From the NCBI RefSeq assembly GCF_000146285.1, contig NZ_GL385912.1, positions 544,076-608,075 on the forward strand: a DNA stretch of 64,000 nucleotides. Direction: 5' to 3'. Under the pieces are notes generated by a model. That model did not search any database and was not told the origin of the DNA. It worked only from the letters and a program-made list of their open reading frames with translations. Each line of letters starts with the position of its first letter. Position 1 is the first letter of the stretch. Position numbers and translations under genes: made by a program. This stretch comes from Mobiluncus curtisii subsp. curtisii ATCC 35241. Its GTDB lineage: Bacteria > Actinomycetota > Actinomycetes > Actinomycetales > Actinomycetaceae. Below, in pieces: positions 37,053 through 45,943 of this stretch.

Positions 37053-38140
37053 TTCTTTTTTACTCTAACCCCCAGCACAGATTCGGCAATTTGAATAGGC
37101 GTAAACACGTCCCTCTCTACACTTCCGAATTTAATATGCCCACTGTGGACGCCATAAGCAATAGAGGATGAAAACCAAGGTCCGCCACTGTCTCCACCCC
37201 TCGCCTTTCTTCCACTCATAGCCGTAAGATTACAAATTCCATTAGAAGAGCATGTTCTGATATCCCAAACAGTTTCATCACAGAATCTCGTCCCCGAGCC
37301 TCTGCCATTTAGGCACAGATTTTGCCCCACTGTGGGATACGCGGTCTGTGTGACATTTACCAAATGACTCGGAAGGGTGTAGAACTGCGGAGCGGTCCAG
37401 GCGGAAGTCGAGAACCAGGATACGTCTCCATATTGACCTTGATGTTTACCCCTCAGCTTTAATGATACGCCACCGTAGGACTGCGGTTCATTTGCGCAAT
37501 GACCAGCCGTTAATAAACCATTAGGATATCCATTTGAAGATACACTAAATGCCGTTGTGCAGCTTGTGAGATATCCGCCACCATACAGAGCATCATACCC
37601 CGATTCTGTGGAATCCGTATAGTCGTATTGTATCTTGAATGGGGATTTCACGTTGGCAGATAATTTTTTATCTTTGAGAAGATTAGAAACCTTATTTATT
37701 GAAGAAACCGGAACTTCAATATGGATAACAGCATTGGGCACATCTGTATATGCAGATACCGAGCCACCAAGTTCCTCCCGAAGATTATAAAAGACCTCCT
37801 CCTGTTTGCCCATAATCTCATCTTCAGAGAAACCCACACCTCCACTAACTCTCAAATTTGGAATCAAATTTGCCATTTTCAGAACCTTGTCCGGAACATC
37901 ATTCTTAAAATGAATCTCTGCTTTGCAACCACCGATACGAGACCACGAATAATTGTCAGAGTAATTTAGCCTAGAAAAGTTATCTACTTTATTTACCTCA
38001 GCTTGCCACTCTAATGCAATACCGGCATCATTTACACAAGGGCTGGTAAGCTCCTCAGCTGTGGAACTTGGAACTCCCCACAAGGATAATCCAATAAGAA
38101 TTACTGGAATACACGCCTGGTACCTCAATTTAGCGAACAT
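37049..38140 (-). CDS. Secreted S1 family serine protease (streptogrisin/alpha-lytic type)
   Basis: 363 residues: a signal peptide (about 1-28), a pro-region (about 30-165), and a chymotrypsin-fold domain. The catalytic His is in LLTAGHC, the Asp is probably in YGDVSWF, and the Ser is in ARGGDSGGPWF. Six or more Cys fit disulfide pairing of the secreted domain. A pro-region followed by this domain is the pattern of alpha-lytic protease and streptogrisins. AAAGGGGA precedes the ATG. It forms an operon with the lipoprotein inside the repeat-bounded cassette; its DNA is AT-rich, suggesting transfer. Confidence 0.9.
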   Translation of the reverse strand: MFAKLRYQACIPVILIGLSLWGVPSSTAEELTSPCVNDAGIALEWQAEVNKVDNFSRLNYSDNYSWSRIGGCKAEIHFKNDVPDKVLKMANLIPNLRVSGGVGFSEDEIMGKQEEVFYNLREELGGSVSAYTDVPNAVIHIEVPVSSINKVSNLLKDKKLSANVKSPFKIQYDYTDSTESGYDALYGGGYLTSCTTAFSVSSNGYPNGLLTAGHCANEPQSYGGVSLKLRGKHQGQYGDVSWFSTSAWTAPQFYTLPSHLVNVTQTAYPTVGQNLCLNGRGSGTRFCDETVWDIRTCSSNGICNLTAMSGRKARGGDSGGPWFSSSIAYGVHSGHIKFGSVERDVFTPIQIAESVLGVRVKKK

Positions 38141-38207
38141 AGCATTCCCCTTTGAAAACTAAATCGACCGTGAGATTAAATTATCTCTCAGCTTTCGGAT
38201 AATCAAG

Positions 38208-38242
38208 GGACTTTAGGCCCGCGGATGCGCCTGCAGATACAC
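38208..38242. repeat. Direct repeat of the xerC 3' end, right copy (att-like)
   Basis: Partner of 36363-36397 (34 of 35 bases identical). It covers the last ten codons and the stop of xerC, which stays intact, as with elements that integrate at the 3' end of a gene. Confidence 0.8.
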
Positions 38243-39184
38243 CGCACGGAGCTTATCCATCGAGAGGTGTGTATAGCGCTGGGTCGTGGCTAAGCTGGCG
38301 TGACCCAGAATCTCCTGGACACTGCGCAAATCCGCCCCTCCATCCAACAGGTGCGTGGCAGCGGTGTGACGTAGCCCGTGCGGTCCCAAGTCCGGTACCC
38401 CTGCCTGCGCCGTCAGTCGATGCAGCATTCCGCGGACGATCCGCGTATCCAGCATTCCGCCTTTTGCCCCTAAAAATACCCGGTTCAGCGCAGGCTTTTC
38501 CGGATTCACCAGGGCGGGGCGTCCCTTTTCCAGGTACTCTTCTAGCGCCAGACCCGCAGGAATGCCGTAGGGCACGACTCGCTGTTTGTCGCCCTTTCCC
38601 GTCACCCGGACAGTGCGTTGGCTTTTATTAATGTTGCCCAGTTCTAACCCGGTCAGCTCGCTGACCCGAATGCCGGTGGCATAAAGCAGCTCTAAGGCTG
38701 CCCAGTCACGCAGTTTCACCGGATTGGGAGCGGTAGAGGCTTCAGGATAAGCGGCGGCACGTGCCGTTTCCAAGAGGTGTGCCGCGTCCGTGGCAGACAA
38801 AACCGTGGGCAGGGCGTTATCCGGCCGCGAAGCCCGCAAGTTTTGCCCAGCATCGCCCGGGACTATGCCGCGGACCTGCGCCCACGAGGCAAAAGTGCGA
38901 AAGGACGCCACTCGACGAGCCAGCGTGGCGCGGCTCATCCCCGCGCGGCTCATTGCTCCCAGCCACGCCCGAATCCGGGCAGGATTAGCCAAATCTGCAC
39001 GCAGTTGCTGCGCCGCGGGACCATCCCCGGAATCGGAGTCCACCAGGAAAGTCATTAATTCTCGCAAATCCGTGAGATACGCCCGCACGGTTTGCGGGGA
39101 AAGCCCCCGGTTTACGCTCAGCCATTGCCCAAAATCTGCGGTAATTTCTCGGGCAAAGACCGCTGCTGGGTTATTTTCACTCAC
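38213..39184 (-). CDS. xerC: Tyrosine recombinase XerC
   Basis: 323 residues with a SAM-like core-binding domain (about 10-100) and a catalytic domain. Active residues are visible: Arg in ELLYATGIRVSELTGL, Lys in TGKGDKQRVVP, HGLRHTAATHLL (His-x-x-Arg), His in LGHASL and Tyr in TTQRYTHLS. It resolves chromosome dimers at dif. It lies after dprA as usual. The AT-rich protease cassette adjoins its 3' end, which is duplicated on the far side of the cassette. Confidence 0.96.
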   Translation of the reverse strand: MSENNPAAVFAREITADFGQWLSVNRGLSPQTVRAYLTDLRELMTFLVDSDSGDGPAAQQLRADLANPARIRAWLGAMSRAGMSRATLARRVASFRTFASWAQVRGIVPGDAGQNLRASRPDNALPTVLSATDAAHLLETARAAAYPEASTAPNPVKLRDWAALELLYATGIRVSELTGLELGNINKSQRTVRVTGKGDKQRVVPYGIPAGLALEEYLEKGRPALVNPEKPALNRVFLGAKGGMLDTRIVRGMLHRLTAQAGVPDLGPHGLRHTAATHLLDGGADLRSVQEILGHASLATTQRYTHLSMDKLRAVYLQAHPRA

Positions 39185-39193
39185 CTCTTGATT

Positions 39194-40582
39194 CTACCGG
39201 GCGGTTGCTTTCGACCTCAGGCGATATCTCCCTTTTCGGGTTTCAACCTTGCCATCCAGTTCCATCAACCCCAGCTCACTTTGCACCGTACGAGTACCCA
39301 AACCGGCGGCACGCGACACCTGCTCCAAGGACTTCCAAGCCGTTTTCGATAAAACATCAATGACTTTTACGCCGTCACTGCTCAATCCAGCAAAAAGCGA
39401 GGGCGCCGGGATTTGTCCGGTCGAGTCGCGCTGAGGCGAAGCCGATACCACCCCGGAGATGCCCTTTCCTGCTGATCCCCCGACTCCAAACAAACTTTGT
39501 CCCGCCACATTCAGCGGAAACATGAGTTCCATGATTTCCGCCGCGTTCGTCACTAGGGCAGCGCCTTCCCGAATCAGTCGATGGCATCCGACGGAGGCGG
39601 TGGAAGTGACCGCTCCGGGCACCGCGGCAACCTGACGTCCCTGTTCCGCACCATGGTTGGCGGTGGACATCGCCCCGGAACGCTCCCCCGCCTCAACCAC
39701 CACTACAACTTGAGACAAGGCTGAGATGATGCGGTTACGAGTCAAAAACAGGTGTTTAGCAGGTCGCTGGGAGGGCGGGGCTTCGCTGACAATCGCCCCC
39801 GTTTGTTGGATTTGGGAAAACAGTTGCGCATTCATGGCAGGATAGAGATTCCCCAGCCCTCCAGCCTGCACGCTGATGGTCTTACCGCTCGAAGCGAGAG
39901 CCCCTCGATGCGCAGCAGCGTCAATCCCATAAGCTCCCCCACTGATGACCCAGATGCCACACTCTGACAGTTCATACGCGATTTCTTGGGCTATATCGGT
40001 TCCATAGTGAGTCGCGCAACGTGCCCCGACCAGCGCCACTGCACCCTCAGATGCCAGCGCTTGCAAAGCCTGGGGATTACCCCGCACCCACAACGCCAGT
40101 GGCGCCACAGCGCCCAGACTATCGACTATCCCGGGCCAAGCCGCGTCGCCAGGCACCACCAGTGCGCCGCCGTCCCGGCTCAGCAGCTGATATTCCATCT
40201 CCAGGTTTAGCTCACGCAGTCGCAAAGCCCAGCCTTCGATTTGCGCCACCGACGCGGGCAACTGAACCGGTTGAAACACAGTGCGAATCATCATGTCGTC
40301 AATTTCCGGCAGCTTTGCCGCCAGAAATTTCACGCGTTCCAGGGCTTCCCTGACCCCAAAATGCTCGATGACCTGACCCACGACAGGCTCTCCCGGTTGG
40401 GCAATAGCGGTCCATGCCGCACGAGCCTGGCGATCTTCTGGGCTGAGCGGCTTCGCGACAGGGTCTCCACGCGACGGTAACGACAACATTTCGTTCGAGT
40501 GTGACAGTTCTTCCAAGACCACATCCGGCGGCGACTTCGGGGCATTCAAGGGCACGTCCTCAGTTAGGCTTAACGTTTTCAT
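39194..40582 (-). CDS. dprA: DNA-processing protein DprA
   Basis: 462 residues, longer than usual owing to about 80 extra N-terminal residues. The Rossmann-type core has ALVGARCATHYGTDIA, GGAYGIDAAAHRGAL, NRIISALSQVVVVVEAGERSG and VPGAVTSTASVGCHRLIREGAAL. A C-terminal winged helix follows (SLEQVSRAAGLGTRTVQSELGLMELDGKVETRKGRYRL). DprA loads RecA on incoming single-stranded DNA during transformation. It is co-oriented with comM and yraN, the usual group. Confidence 0.96.
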   Translation of the reverse strand: MKTLSLTEDVPLNAPKSPPDVVLEELSHSNEMLSLPSRGDPVAKPLSPEDRQARAAWTAIAQPGEPVVGQVIEHFGVREALERVKFLAAKLPEIDDMMIRTVFQPVQLPASVAQIEGWALRLRELNLEMEYQLLSRDGGALVVPGDAAWPGIVDSLGAVAPLALWVRGNPQALQALASEGAVALVGARCATHYGTDIAQEIAYELSECGIWVISGGAYGIDAAAHRGALASSGKTISVQAGGLGNLYPAMNAQLFSQIQQTGAIVSEAPPSQRPAKHLFLTRNRIISALSQVVVVVEAGERSGAMSTANHGAEQGRQVAAVPGAVTSTASVGCHRLIREGAALVTNAAEIMELMFPLNVAGQSLFGVGGSAGKGISGVVSASPQRDSTGQIPAPSLFAGLSSDGVKVIDVLSKTAWKSLEQVSRAAGLGTRTVQSELGLMELDGKVETRKGRYRLRSKATAR

Positions 40583-40594
40583 AACTTCCCCCCT

Positions 40595-42160
40595 TTAGGG
40601 CAGACTGAATCCTTCGTTTTGGCGCCGTAGCGTCATGGCAGTTCCCAGTTCGGGCAACCCCGGAACAGTTTTTCCGCTCAAATCGGCAACGGTCCACGCC
40701 AGGCGCAAGACCCTTTGAGCTCCCCGCATGGACAGGCGCCCCTGTTCCACCACGGTGTCGACCCGCCCAATCAGCTCCCGAGTGAAACCACCCTCGGGCT
40801 GTCGCAAAAATGGTCCCGGAATTTCCCGATTCAAATCCCATCCTCGCCCCTTCCACCGTTCCCGCTGCACGTCACGAGCACGTTGCACACGGGCGGCGAC
40901 CACCGTGGTGGTATCAGCGGGTTTCGCTCCCGCGAGCGAGCCTCGCCCCGGAGATTCCACCTGGATTTGGATGTCCATCCGGTCCAACAGCGGTCCGCTC
41001 AATCGTTCCAGATATCGTTTGCGTGAATAGGGTGTGCAGGTACAGGTGGCACGCCGACTACCGGCGTTACCGCAGGGGCAGGGATTAGCCGCCATAATCA
41101 GTTGGAATCGAGCCGGATATTGGGCTGCACCCGCCGCCCGATGCAGCGTAATCTCCCCGTTTTCCAACGGTTCTCGGAGGGAATCCAAGACCCGCGCCCC
41201 GAACTCGGGAGCCTCGTCCAAGAACAACACTCCCCGGTGGGCCAGGGAGGCGGCGCCGGGACGCGGCACTCCCGAGCCTCCTCCCACCATCGCTGCCAGC
41301 GTCGCCGAATGATGCGGGGCTTGAAAGGGAGGCTGACGAATTAATCCGTCCAGCGGAGACAACGTTCCGGCGAGGGAATGCAAGGCGGTGACTTCTACGG
41401 ACTGTTCCAGTTCCAGGGTCGGGAGGATTCCAGGCAGCCGCGATGCCAGCATGGTTTTTCCCGAGCCCGGAGTGCCAATCATCAACAGATGATGACCTCC
41501 CGCGGCCGCCACTTCCATCGCCTGACAGGCAGCGGCTTGTCCGCGAATATCCGAAAAATCCCCGCCCAGACTGCAGGCAGGAGCCGGGGTGGTGTCCCCC
41601 TCCGCTGCCTCCGCCGGTTCTTCCGGCGGGGGCAGCGGCATCATCAAGTCTCCCCCCAATAACTCGATGACTTGCCCCAGGTGATGCACCCCGACCACGT
41701 CCACCCCAGGAACCAGGGAAGCTTCAGCAAGGTTCGCTTGTGGCACCAAAATCTTTGTTTTTCCGGTCTTCATGGCGCCGATGACACTGGGTAAAATACC
41801 CCGGATTCCAATCACACGACCATCCAACCCCAGCTCTCCCAACATGATGCATTGCCCAGCTCGGCTGTGGGAAATGACCCCCATCGCAGCTAAAACGCTG
41901 ACTGCCATCGCCAGGTCGTAGCCAGAGCCGGTCTTTGGCAGTGATGCCGGGGAGAGATTCAACACAATCCGCGTTCCCGGCCATTCATACAGGCAGCTGG
42001 TCACCGCAGCGCGCACCCGGTCTTTGGCCTCGCGCACCGCCGTATCCGGCAGCCCGACCAAACTGTAGGCGGTCATTCCATCGGAGATATGCGCCTCGAC
42101 CCGCACCGGACGTGCTTGCATCCCTACCAAGCAAATCGACCAAGCAAATCCTGAACTCAT
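40595..42160 (-). CDS. YifB/ComM family Mg-chelatase-like AAA ATPase
   Basis: 521 residues. The N-terminal ChlI-type domain (VEAHISDGMTAYSLVGLPDTAVREAKDRVRAAV) is followed by the AAA core with Walker A (IGTPGSGKTMLASRLPGILP), Walker B (GVLFLDEAPEF), and the family FQLIMAANPCPCGNAGS. ComM is a branch-migration helicase that helps to integrate transforming DNA. Its start overlaps the yraN stop by 4 bp. Confidence 0.95.
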   Translation of the reverse strand: MSSGFAWSICLVGMQARPVRVEAHISDGMTAYSLVGLPDTAVREAKDRVRAAVTSCLYEWPGTRIVLNLSPASLPKTGSGYDLAMAVSVLAAMGVISHSRAGQCIMLGELGLDGRVIGIRGILPSVIGAMKTGKTKILVPQANLAEASLVPGVDVVGVHHLGQVIELLGGDLMMPLPPPEEPAEAAEGDTTPAPACSLGGDFSDIRGQAAACQAMEVAAAGGHHLLMIGTPGSGKTMLASRLPGILPTLELEQSVEVTALHSLAGTLSPLDGLIRQPPFQAPHHSATLAAMVGGGSGVPRPGAASLAHRGVLFLDEAPEFGARVLDSLREPLENGEITLHRAAGAAQYPARFQLIMAANPCPCGNAGSRRATCTCTPYSRKRYLERLSGPLLDRMDIQIQVESPGRGSLAGAKPADTTTVVAARVQRARDVQRERWKGRGWDLNREIPGPFLRQPEGGFTRELIGRVDTVVEQGRLSMRGAQRVLRLAWTVADLSGKTVPGLPELGTAMTLRRQNEGFSLP

Positions 42161-42648
42161 TTCAACCCCTGGAGATGTTTCACCACGGGTTCACCGTGTC
42201 CGTCCCAATCCACGCTGCATAAATCCAGGCTGACCGCTCGATGGACTGGGACAATATCCCGTTGCGCCAACCATGCCCCCATAACCCGGCGCATCCGCGC
42301 CAGCTTTTTCATGGTGATGGCCTCAATAGGCAACCCGTGCCGATGATTGGAACGAGTCTTAACCTCCACGAACCCCAGAACTCCCTCGGGGCTGAGGGCG
42401 ACTATGTCGACTTCCCCAGCACGACATCGCCAATTCCGATCCACAATTACATATCCCGCAGCTTTGAGCGACTCTGCAGCCACTTCTTCTCCAGCCATGC
42501 CCAGCTGACGATTGTGTAAGTTGTTCCGTGGCGGTGAGACAATTTGCCCCACTGTCCGCAGTGCGGAGTCACCGACTGTATCGTGGCATCGAGGGTTCGT
42601 CTCGGTACAGGCTTTATGACTGGTTTCAACGGTATTTGCGTAGCTCAT
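42157..42648 (-). CDS. YraN family (UPF0102) nuclease-like protein
   Basis: 163 residues from the ATG at 42648; a start at 42693 is possible and would add 15 residues. After 45 unrelated residues comes the PD-(D/E)xK-like core: LGMAGEEVAAESLKAAGYVIVDRNWRCRAGEVDIVALSPEGVLGFVEVKTR. It is found next to comM and rnhB in many bacteria; its DNA-related function is not proven. Confidence 0.9.
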   Translation of the reverse strand: MSYANTVETSHKACTETNPRCHDTVGDSALRTVGQIVSPPRNNLHNRQLGMAGEEVAAESLKAAGYVIVDRNWRCRAGEVDIVALSPEGVLGFVEVKTRSNHRHGLPIEAITMKKLARMRRVMGAWLAQRDIVPVHRAVSLDLCSVDWDGHGEPVVKHLQGLK

Positions 42649-42700
42649 GAACTCAGCCTTGCGCGCGCGACCGCCCTGACCAAGCCCAAACATTTTTACC

Positions 42701-42723
42701 TGTGGAAAACCGACTTATCCACA
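42701..42723. promoter_or_regulatory. Pair of DnaA-box-like sites upstream of yraN
   Basis: TGTGGAAAA (inverted TTTTCCACA) and TTATCCACA lie five bases apart, facing each other. The second is the perfect strong DnaA box. They precede the yraN-comM-dprA-xerC run. Confidence 0.5.
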
Positions 42724-42787
42724 GCCCTATAAATGGCGAAAATCCGCCAATCAACCGGTTTTAACGAATTTATTGACGAAATCGAAG

Positions 42788-43099
42788 CTAGGGAATTTCG
42801 ATTTCAGGCTTGGTGAGTTCCTCAACGTTGACGTCTTTGAAAGTAAGCACCCGCACGTTTTGCACGAAGCGCGAGGAGCGATAGACGTCCCAAACCCAGG
42901 CGTCCTCCAAAGTAATCTCAAAGAATACGTCCCCTCCGGCATTATTGTGCGTGGTGACGTCTACCTTGTTCGCCAGATAAAAGCGCCGGTCGGTTTCCAC
43001 CACATAGCTAAACAGGGAAATCACATCGCGATATTCTCGGTATAAATCCAGTTCCAGCCCATTTTCATAGGACTCAATATCGTCGTTGTTGACCATCAC
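42788..43099 (-). CDS. DUF2469 family protein
   Basis: 103 residues. The opening (NNDDIESYENGLELDLYREYRDVISLFSYVVETDRRFYLAN) is the strongly conserved actinobacterial DUF2469 sequence. Unknown function. It lies between rnhB and yraN, its standard place. Confidence 0.93.
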   Translation of the reverse strand: MMVNNDDIESYENGLELDLYREYRDVISLFSYVVETDRRFYLANKVDVTTHNNAGGDVFFEITLEDAWVWDVYRSSRFVQNVRVLTFKDVNVEELTKPEIEIP

Positions 43100-43122
43100 G
43101 TAACCTTTCGTATTCCTCTACC

Positions 43123-43890
43123 CTACCGGAGCTTCCAAGTTTTGCGATGCCAGACACTCGCACCCAATTCAGCCAGACCTGCTTTGTGAGCAGGAGTCCC
43201 GTATCCGACGTTCCGGGCCCAACCATATCCGGGGTCATGCAAGCTGCGCATGAAGGCATCCCGATACACTTTAGCCAGTACCGCGGCGGCAGCGATTACA
43301 GCTGCTTTCCCATCCCCTTTCACCAGGGTTTCCACGCTGACTTCGGGGGAACTCACCAGGTTTCCCGCCTCGGCAAACAGGTCAGGTTGCCGCGGTGAGG
43401 CGAGATAGTCGAAGTTTCCGTCCAGCAGCAGTCTCTGGGGCAGGTGTCCCCTGGCATCCAGCTCGTTTAAAGCACGCCATCCAGCCAGACGCAACGCGGG
43501 CATAATCCCTAATTCGTCGATTTCCGTATTCGAAGCCTGACCGATAGCAAAATCCCTGACCCACGCCTGAATGGGGTCTTGCAGCGCTACCCGACGCCGG
43601 GCGGTGAGCTGCTTAGAATCGTTCAATCCGACAGGAAAGCCCTGGGGGAAATCCGGATTGTCTAGGCTGCGTTGATCCAGCACTGCCACCCCCACGCACA
43701 CCGGACCTGCTAACGCGCCACGACCGACCTCGTCCATCCCGCCTATCAACGGTAGACGTCCTTCGTGACCGTCGCTCCCGCACTGTGCCAACTCTGCCAG
43801 AGCCGCAGTCTCCCAAGATAAATCGACCACCGCGGTAGCCTCATTGCGTGGGGGGCGGCGCTTCGTCGGCTTCGGAACTGAATTCATCAT
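43123..43890 (-). CDS. rnhB: Ribonuclease HII
   Basis: 255 residues. The catalytic motif GGMDEVGRGALAGPV (Asp-Glu) and the later GDGKAAVIAAAAVLAKVYRD (Lys and Asp) are complete. It removes ribonucleotides from DNA. The ORF overlaps the end of lepB by 50 bp; a start at the second Met or further inside is possible, because the first 40 residues are unlike the family. Confidence 0.95.
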   Translation of the reverse strand: MMNSVPKPTKRRPPRNEATAVVDLSWETAALAELAQCGSDGHEGRLPLIGGMDEVGRGALAGPVCVGVAVLDQRSLDNPDFPQGFPVGLNDSKQLTARRRVALQDPIQAWVRDFAIGQASNTEIDELGIMPALRLAGWRALNELDARGHLPQRLLLDGNFDYLASPRQPDLFAEAGNLVSSPEVSVETLVKGDGKAAVIAAAAVLAKVYRDAFMRSLHDPGYGWARNVGYGTPAHKAGLAELGASVWHRKTWKLR

Positions 43891-45175
43891 TCGGGGTGGC
43901 AGGCTTGGGAATGTTATAAAAAGCGCAGCTGGGAGTGATGAATTTCATACGTTCGACCGGCCAAACGACGACGAAAGCGCGACCCACCACGTTCGATTCA
44001 GAGACAAATCCATGCGAAGGTTTGTCTTGGTGCCAGCGGGAATCAGCAGAATGAGGTCGATTGTCCCCCATGACCCACAGCGAATTTTTCGGCACGACAA
44101 CAGAAAATTCTATATCTGAAGAGACTCCGGTTCGGGGGATATAGTCCTCATCAATAGCTTTGCCGTTAATGGTCATCAGACCATCCTCGTCGCAGCAAGA
44201 GACATCATCGCCAGGGATTCCAATCACGCGTTTGATCAGATAACCTTGAGAGTCTTCCGGCAGCAGACCCACGAAAATCCCGAAATTCTTCACCTTGGTC
44301 GCAATCTGGAACGGAGTACGGTCAGGAGGGCGTTTACGCAGCTGCTCCGCGGCAGTTTGGCTCCATCCTTCCACGTCTTCAAAGACCACAATATCGCCAC
44401 GGTTAATGTCTCCGTGCCGGGCAGAGAATTTGTTGACCAGCACAGAATCGTTAATCATCAAGGTCTTTTCCATAGACTGCGAGGGAATGTAAAACGGCTG
44501 CAACAGGAACAGTCGTACCAGCGAGCTGATTGCCAGAGCCGTAATTACCACCGCGATAAACTCAAAATACCAGGGCAGGTCCAGAGCTAAATGTGGACGC
44601 TCGAGACCGTCGAGATTGCCCCGCACCCCCGGTGGCAAGGCATTCATGCCCCGGAATCCAGGCATCCCGGCGCCGCGTCCCGACTTGAACTCGCCGTCCT
44701 CATCATCAAGTTTGAAGTCGGTTTCGTCCTCCGCCAAGGCGCCATCTTTCCCTGAAACGTCAGGGATTTCCTCATTATCAAACATCATACCTGGAAAAGG
44801 TATAGAACCGTACGGAGGGTAAGGCATTCCCGGATACGGTTCCATTCCCAGGGGCGAGAAACCCGGCGGCATTTGCGTTGGCGGCATCCCATTGGGGTCC
44901 ATACCAGGAAATTCCGCCCCATCTGGAAATGCGGGCTGCGGGGGGTAGCCTCCCGGAAAAGCCTCCGGAGGAAAAGGCATTCTCATGCCGTCTGGCGCGT
45001 ATGGCGCTCCTTCACCGGGCATTGGTCCACCGGGGAAACCTTCATAGCCAGGAGGAAAAGACTCTGACATGGTCCCAGCTCCAGCAAATTGCGGGTTCGT
45101 GTTGAAGCCATCCGGAGACGTGCCCGAGGACGGGGCGTCTCGATTGGCGTTCTCAGGCTGCTGGGGCTTCGTCAT
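43841..45175 (-). CDS. lepB: Signal peptidase I with a long low-complexity N-terminus
   Basis: 444 residues, against about 200-290 for usual actinobacterial forms. The catalytic part begins with a membrane helix (FEFIAVVITALAISSLVRLFLL, about 205-227), then FYIPSQSMEKTL with the catalytic Ser, GDIVVFEDVEGW, LIKRVIGIPGDDV with the catalytic Lys, and MGDNRPHSADSRWH. The first 200 residues are Pro/Gly/Met-rich (GFPGGPMPGEGAPY, FPGMDPNGMPP) and cytoplasmic, similar in style to the low-complexity part of the 18770-21109 protein. It lies between rplS and rnhB as usual. Confidence 0.94.
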   Translation of the reverse strand: MTKPQQPENANRDAPSSGTSPDGFNTNPQFAGAGTMSESFPPGYEGFPGGPMPGEGAPYAPDGMRMPFPPEAFPGGYPPQPAFPDGAEFPGMDPNGMPPTQMPPGFSPLGMEPYPGMPYPPYGSIPFPGMMFDNEEIPDVSGKDGALAEDETDFKLDDEDGEFKSGRGAGMPGFRGMNALPPGVRGNLDGLERPHLALDLPWYFEFIAVVITALAISSLVRLFLLQPFYIPSQSMEKTLMINDSVLVNKFSARHGDINRGDIVVFEDVEGWSQTAAEQLRKRPPDRTPFQIATKVKNFGIFVGLLPEDSQGYLIKRVIGIPGDDVSCCDEDGLMTINGKAIDEDYIPRTGVSSDIEFSVVVPKNSLWVMGDNRPHSADSRWHQDKPSHGFVSESNVVGRAFVVVWPVERMKFITPSCAFYNIPKPATPNDEFSSEADEAPPPTQ

Positions 45176-45199
45176 AGTAAAAAAGAATAGCCTAAAAGG

Positions 45200-45240
45200 C
45201 TAAAGGAAACCCAAACATTTCCGGTTTGGGCTTCCTTTAG
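45200..45240 (-). terminator. Terminator after rplS
   Basis: Strong hairpin: CTAAAGGAA-CCCAAAC arms with a short loop and the matching GGTTTGGG-TTCCTTTAG. In the minus-strand direction a pyrimidine/T-rich stretch follows, ending about 25 bp before the lepB start. Confidence 0.82.
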
Positions 45241-45342
45241 GATGAATTTTTAGGGCAGCACTCGGCTTGTCTTTCGACTGTCCGGCTGATCTCACGAATC
45301 TCGTATTATCCCAGCGCGGCGACTGCCACAAATCATTGCAAG

Positions 45343-45690
45343 TTACCGCTTTTCGGCAACCTTAGCAGCCTTGCCGTGGCGATTACGCAGGTAGTACAGC
45401 TTGGCACGACGCACATCACCGCGGGTCACGACCTCAATCTTGTCCACAGTCGGGGCGTGCAGCGGGAAGGTACGTTCCACACCGGTTCCGAACGACAGCT
45501 TTCGGACAGTGAAAGTTTCGCCCACTCCACCGCCGTGGCGAGCGATAACTACGCCCTGAAAGATCTGAATACGGGAACGGTTCCCTTCGATAACCTTTAC
45601 GTGAACCTTTACGGTGTCTCCCGGACGAAACTCCGGAGTATCCTCACGCATGGCGGCTTTGCCAATTTCCTCAACCAGAGGCTTCTGCAT
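45343..45690 (-). CDS. rplS: 50S ribosomal protein L19
   Basis: 115 residues, normal length. [82 protein letters not shown] is conserved throughout. AAGGAGA precedes the ATG. The unusual structured leader at 45708-45792 lies just upstream. Confidence 0.98.
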   Translation of the reverse strand: MQKPLVEEIGKAAMREDTPEFRPGDTVKVHVKVIEGNRSRIQIFQGVVIARHGGGVGETFTVRKLSFGTGVERTFPLHAPTVDKIEVVTRGDVRRAKLYYLRNRHGKAAKVAEKR

Positions 45691-45707
45691 TATTTCTCCT
45701 TGACGCT

Positions 45708-45792
45708 CCTGCCACAGGTCAAAAACGTCTCACTGCGGGCACCTTCAGTGCCGATGGTGTTTCACTTCGCTATCGGGTCCCCCTGTGGCAGG
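45708..45792 (-). ncRNA. Structured leader upstream of rplS (candidate autoregulatory element)
   Basis: An 11-bp perfect inverted repeat (CCTGCCACAGG / CCTGTGGCAGG) encloses two further hairpins: GGCAC/GTGCC and GATGGTG/CGCTATC (with G-U pairs). Together they could fold as a three-way junction of 85 bases, ending 17 bases before the rplS start codon. Ribosomal-protein genes often have such leaders. I did not compute a fold. Confidence 0.6.
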
Positions 45793-45921
45793 TTGCCCGC
45801 GAAGCCGTACCATTTTGCCACAAATCAGGACAGAAACGCCACTTTTGCCCTTCCGGACGCTACGCAGCGCTTCTCAATGTGCTTATCCGTCGCTGGTTTG
45901 CGCATCACACGCCCTCGCGAC

Positions 45922-45940
45922 ACGTCCGACGATCGGACGT
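45922..45940 (-). terminator. Hairpin after trmD-GNAT gene
   Basis: ACGTCCGA/TCGGACGT with a 3-base loop directly behind the stop codon. No T run follows, so it may be a weak terminator or an RNA-end stabiliser. Confidence 0.5.
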
Positions 45941-45943
45941 CTC

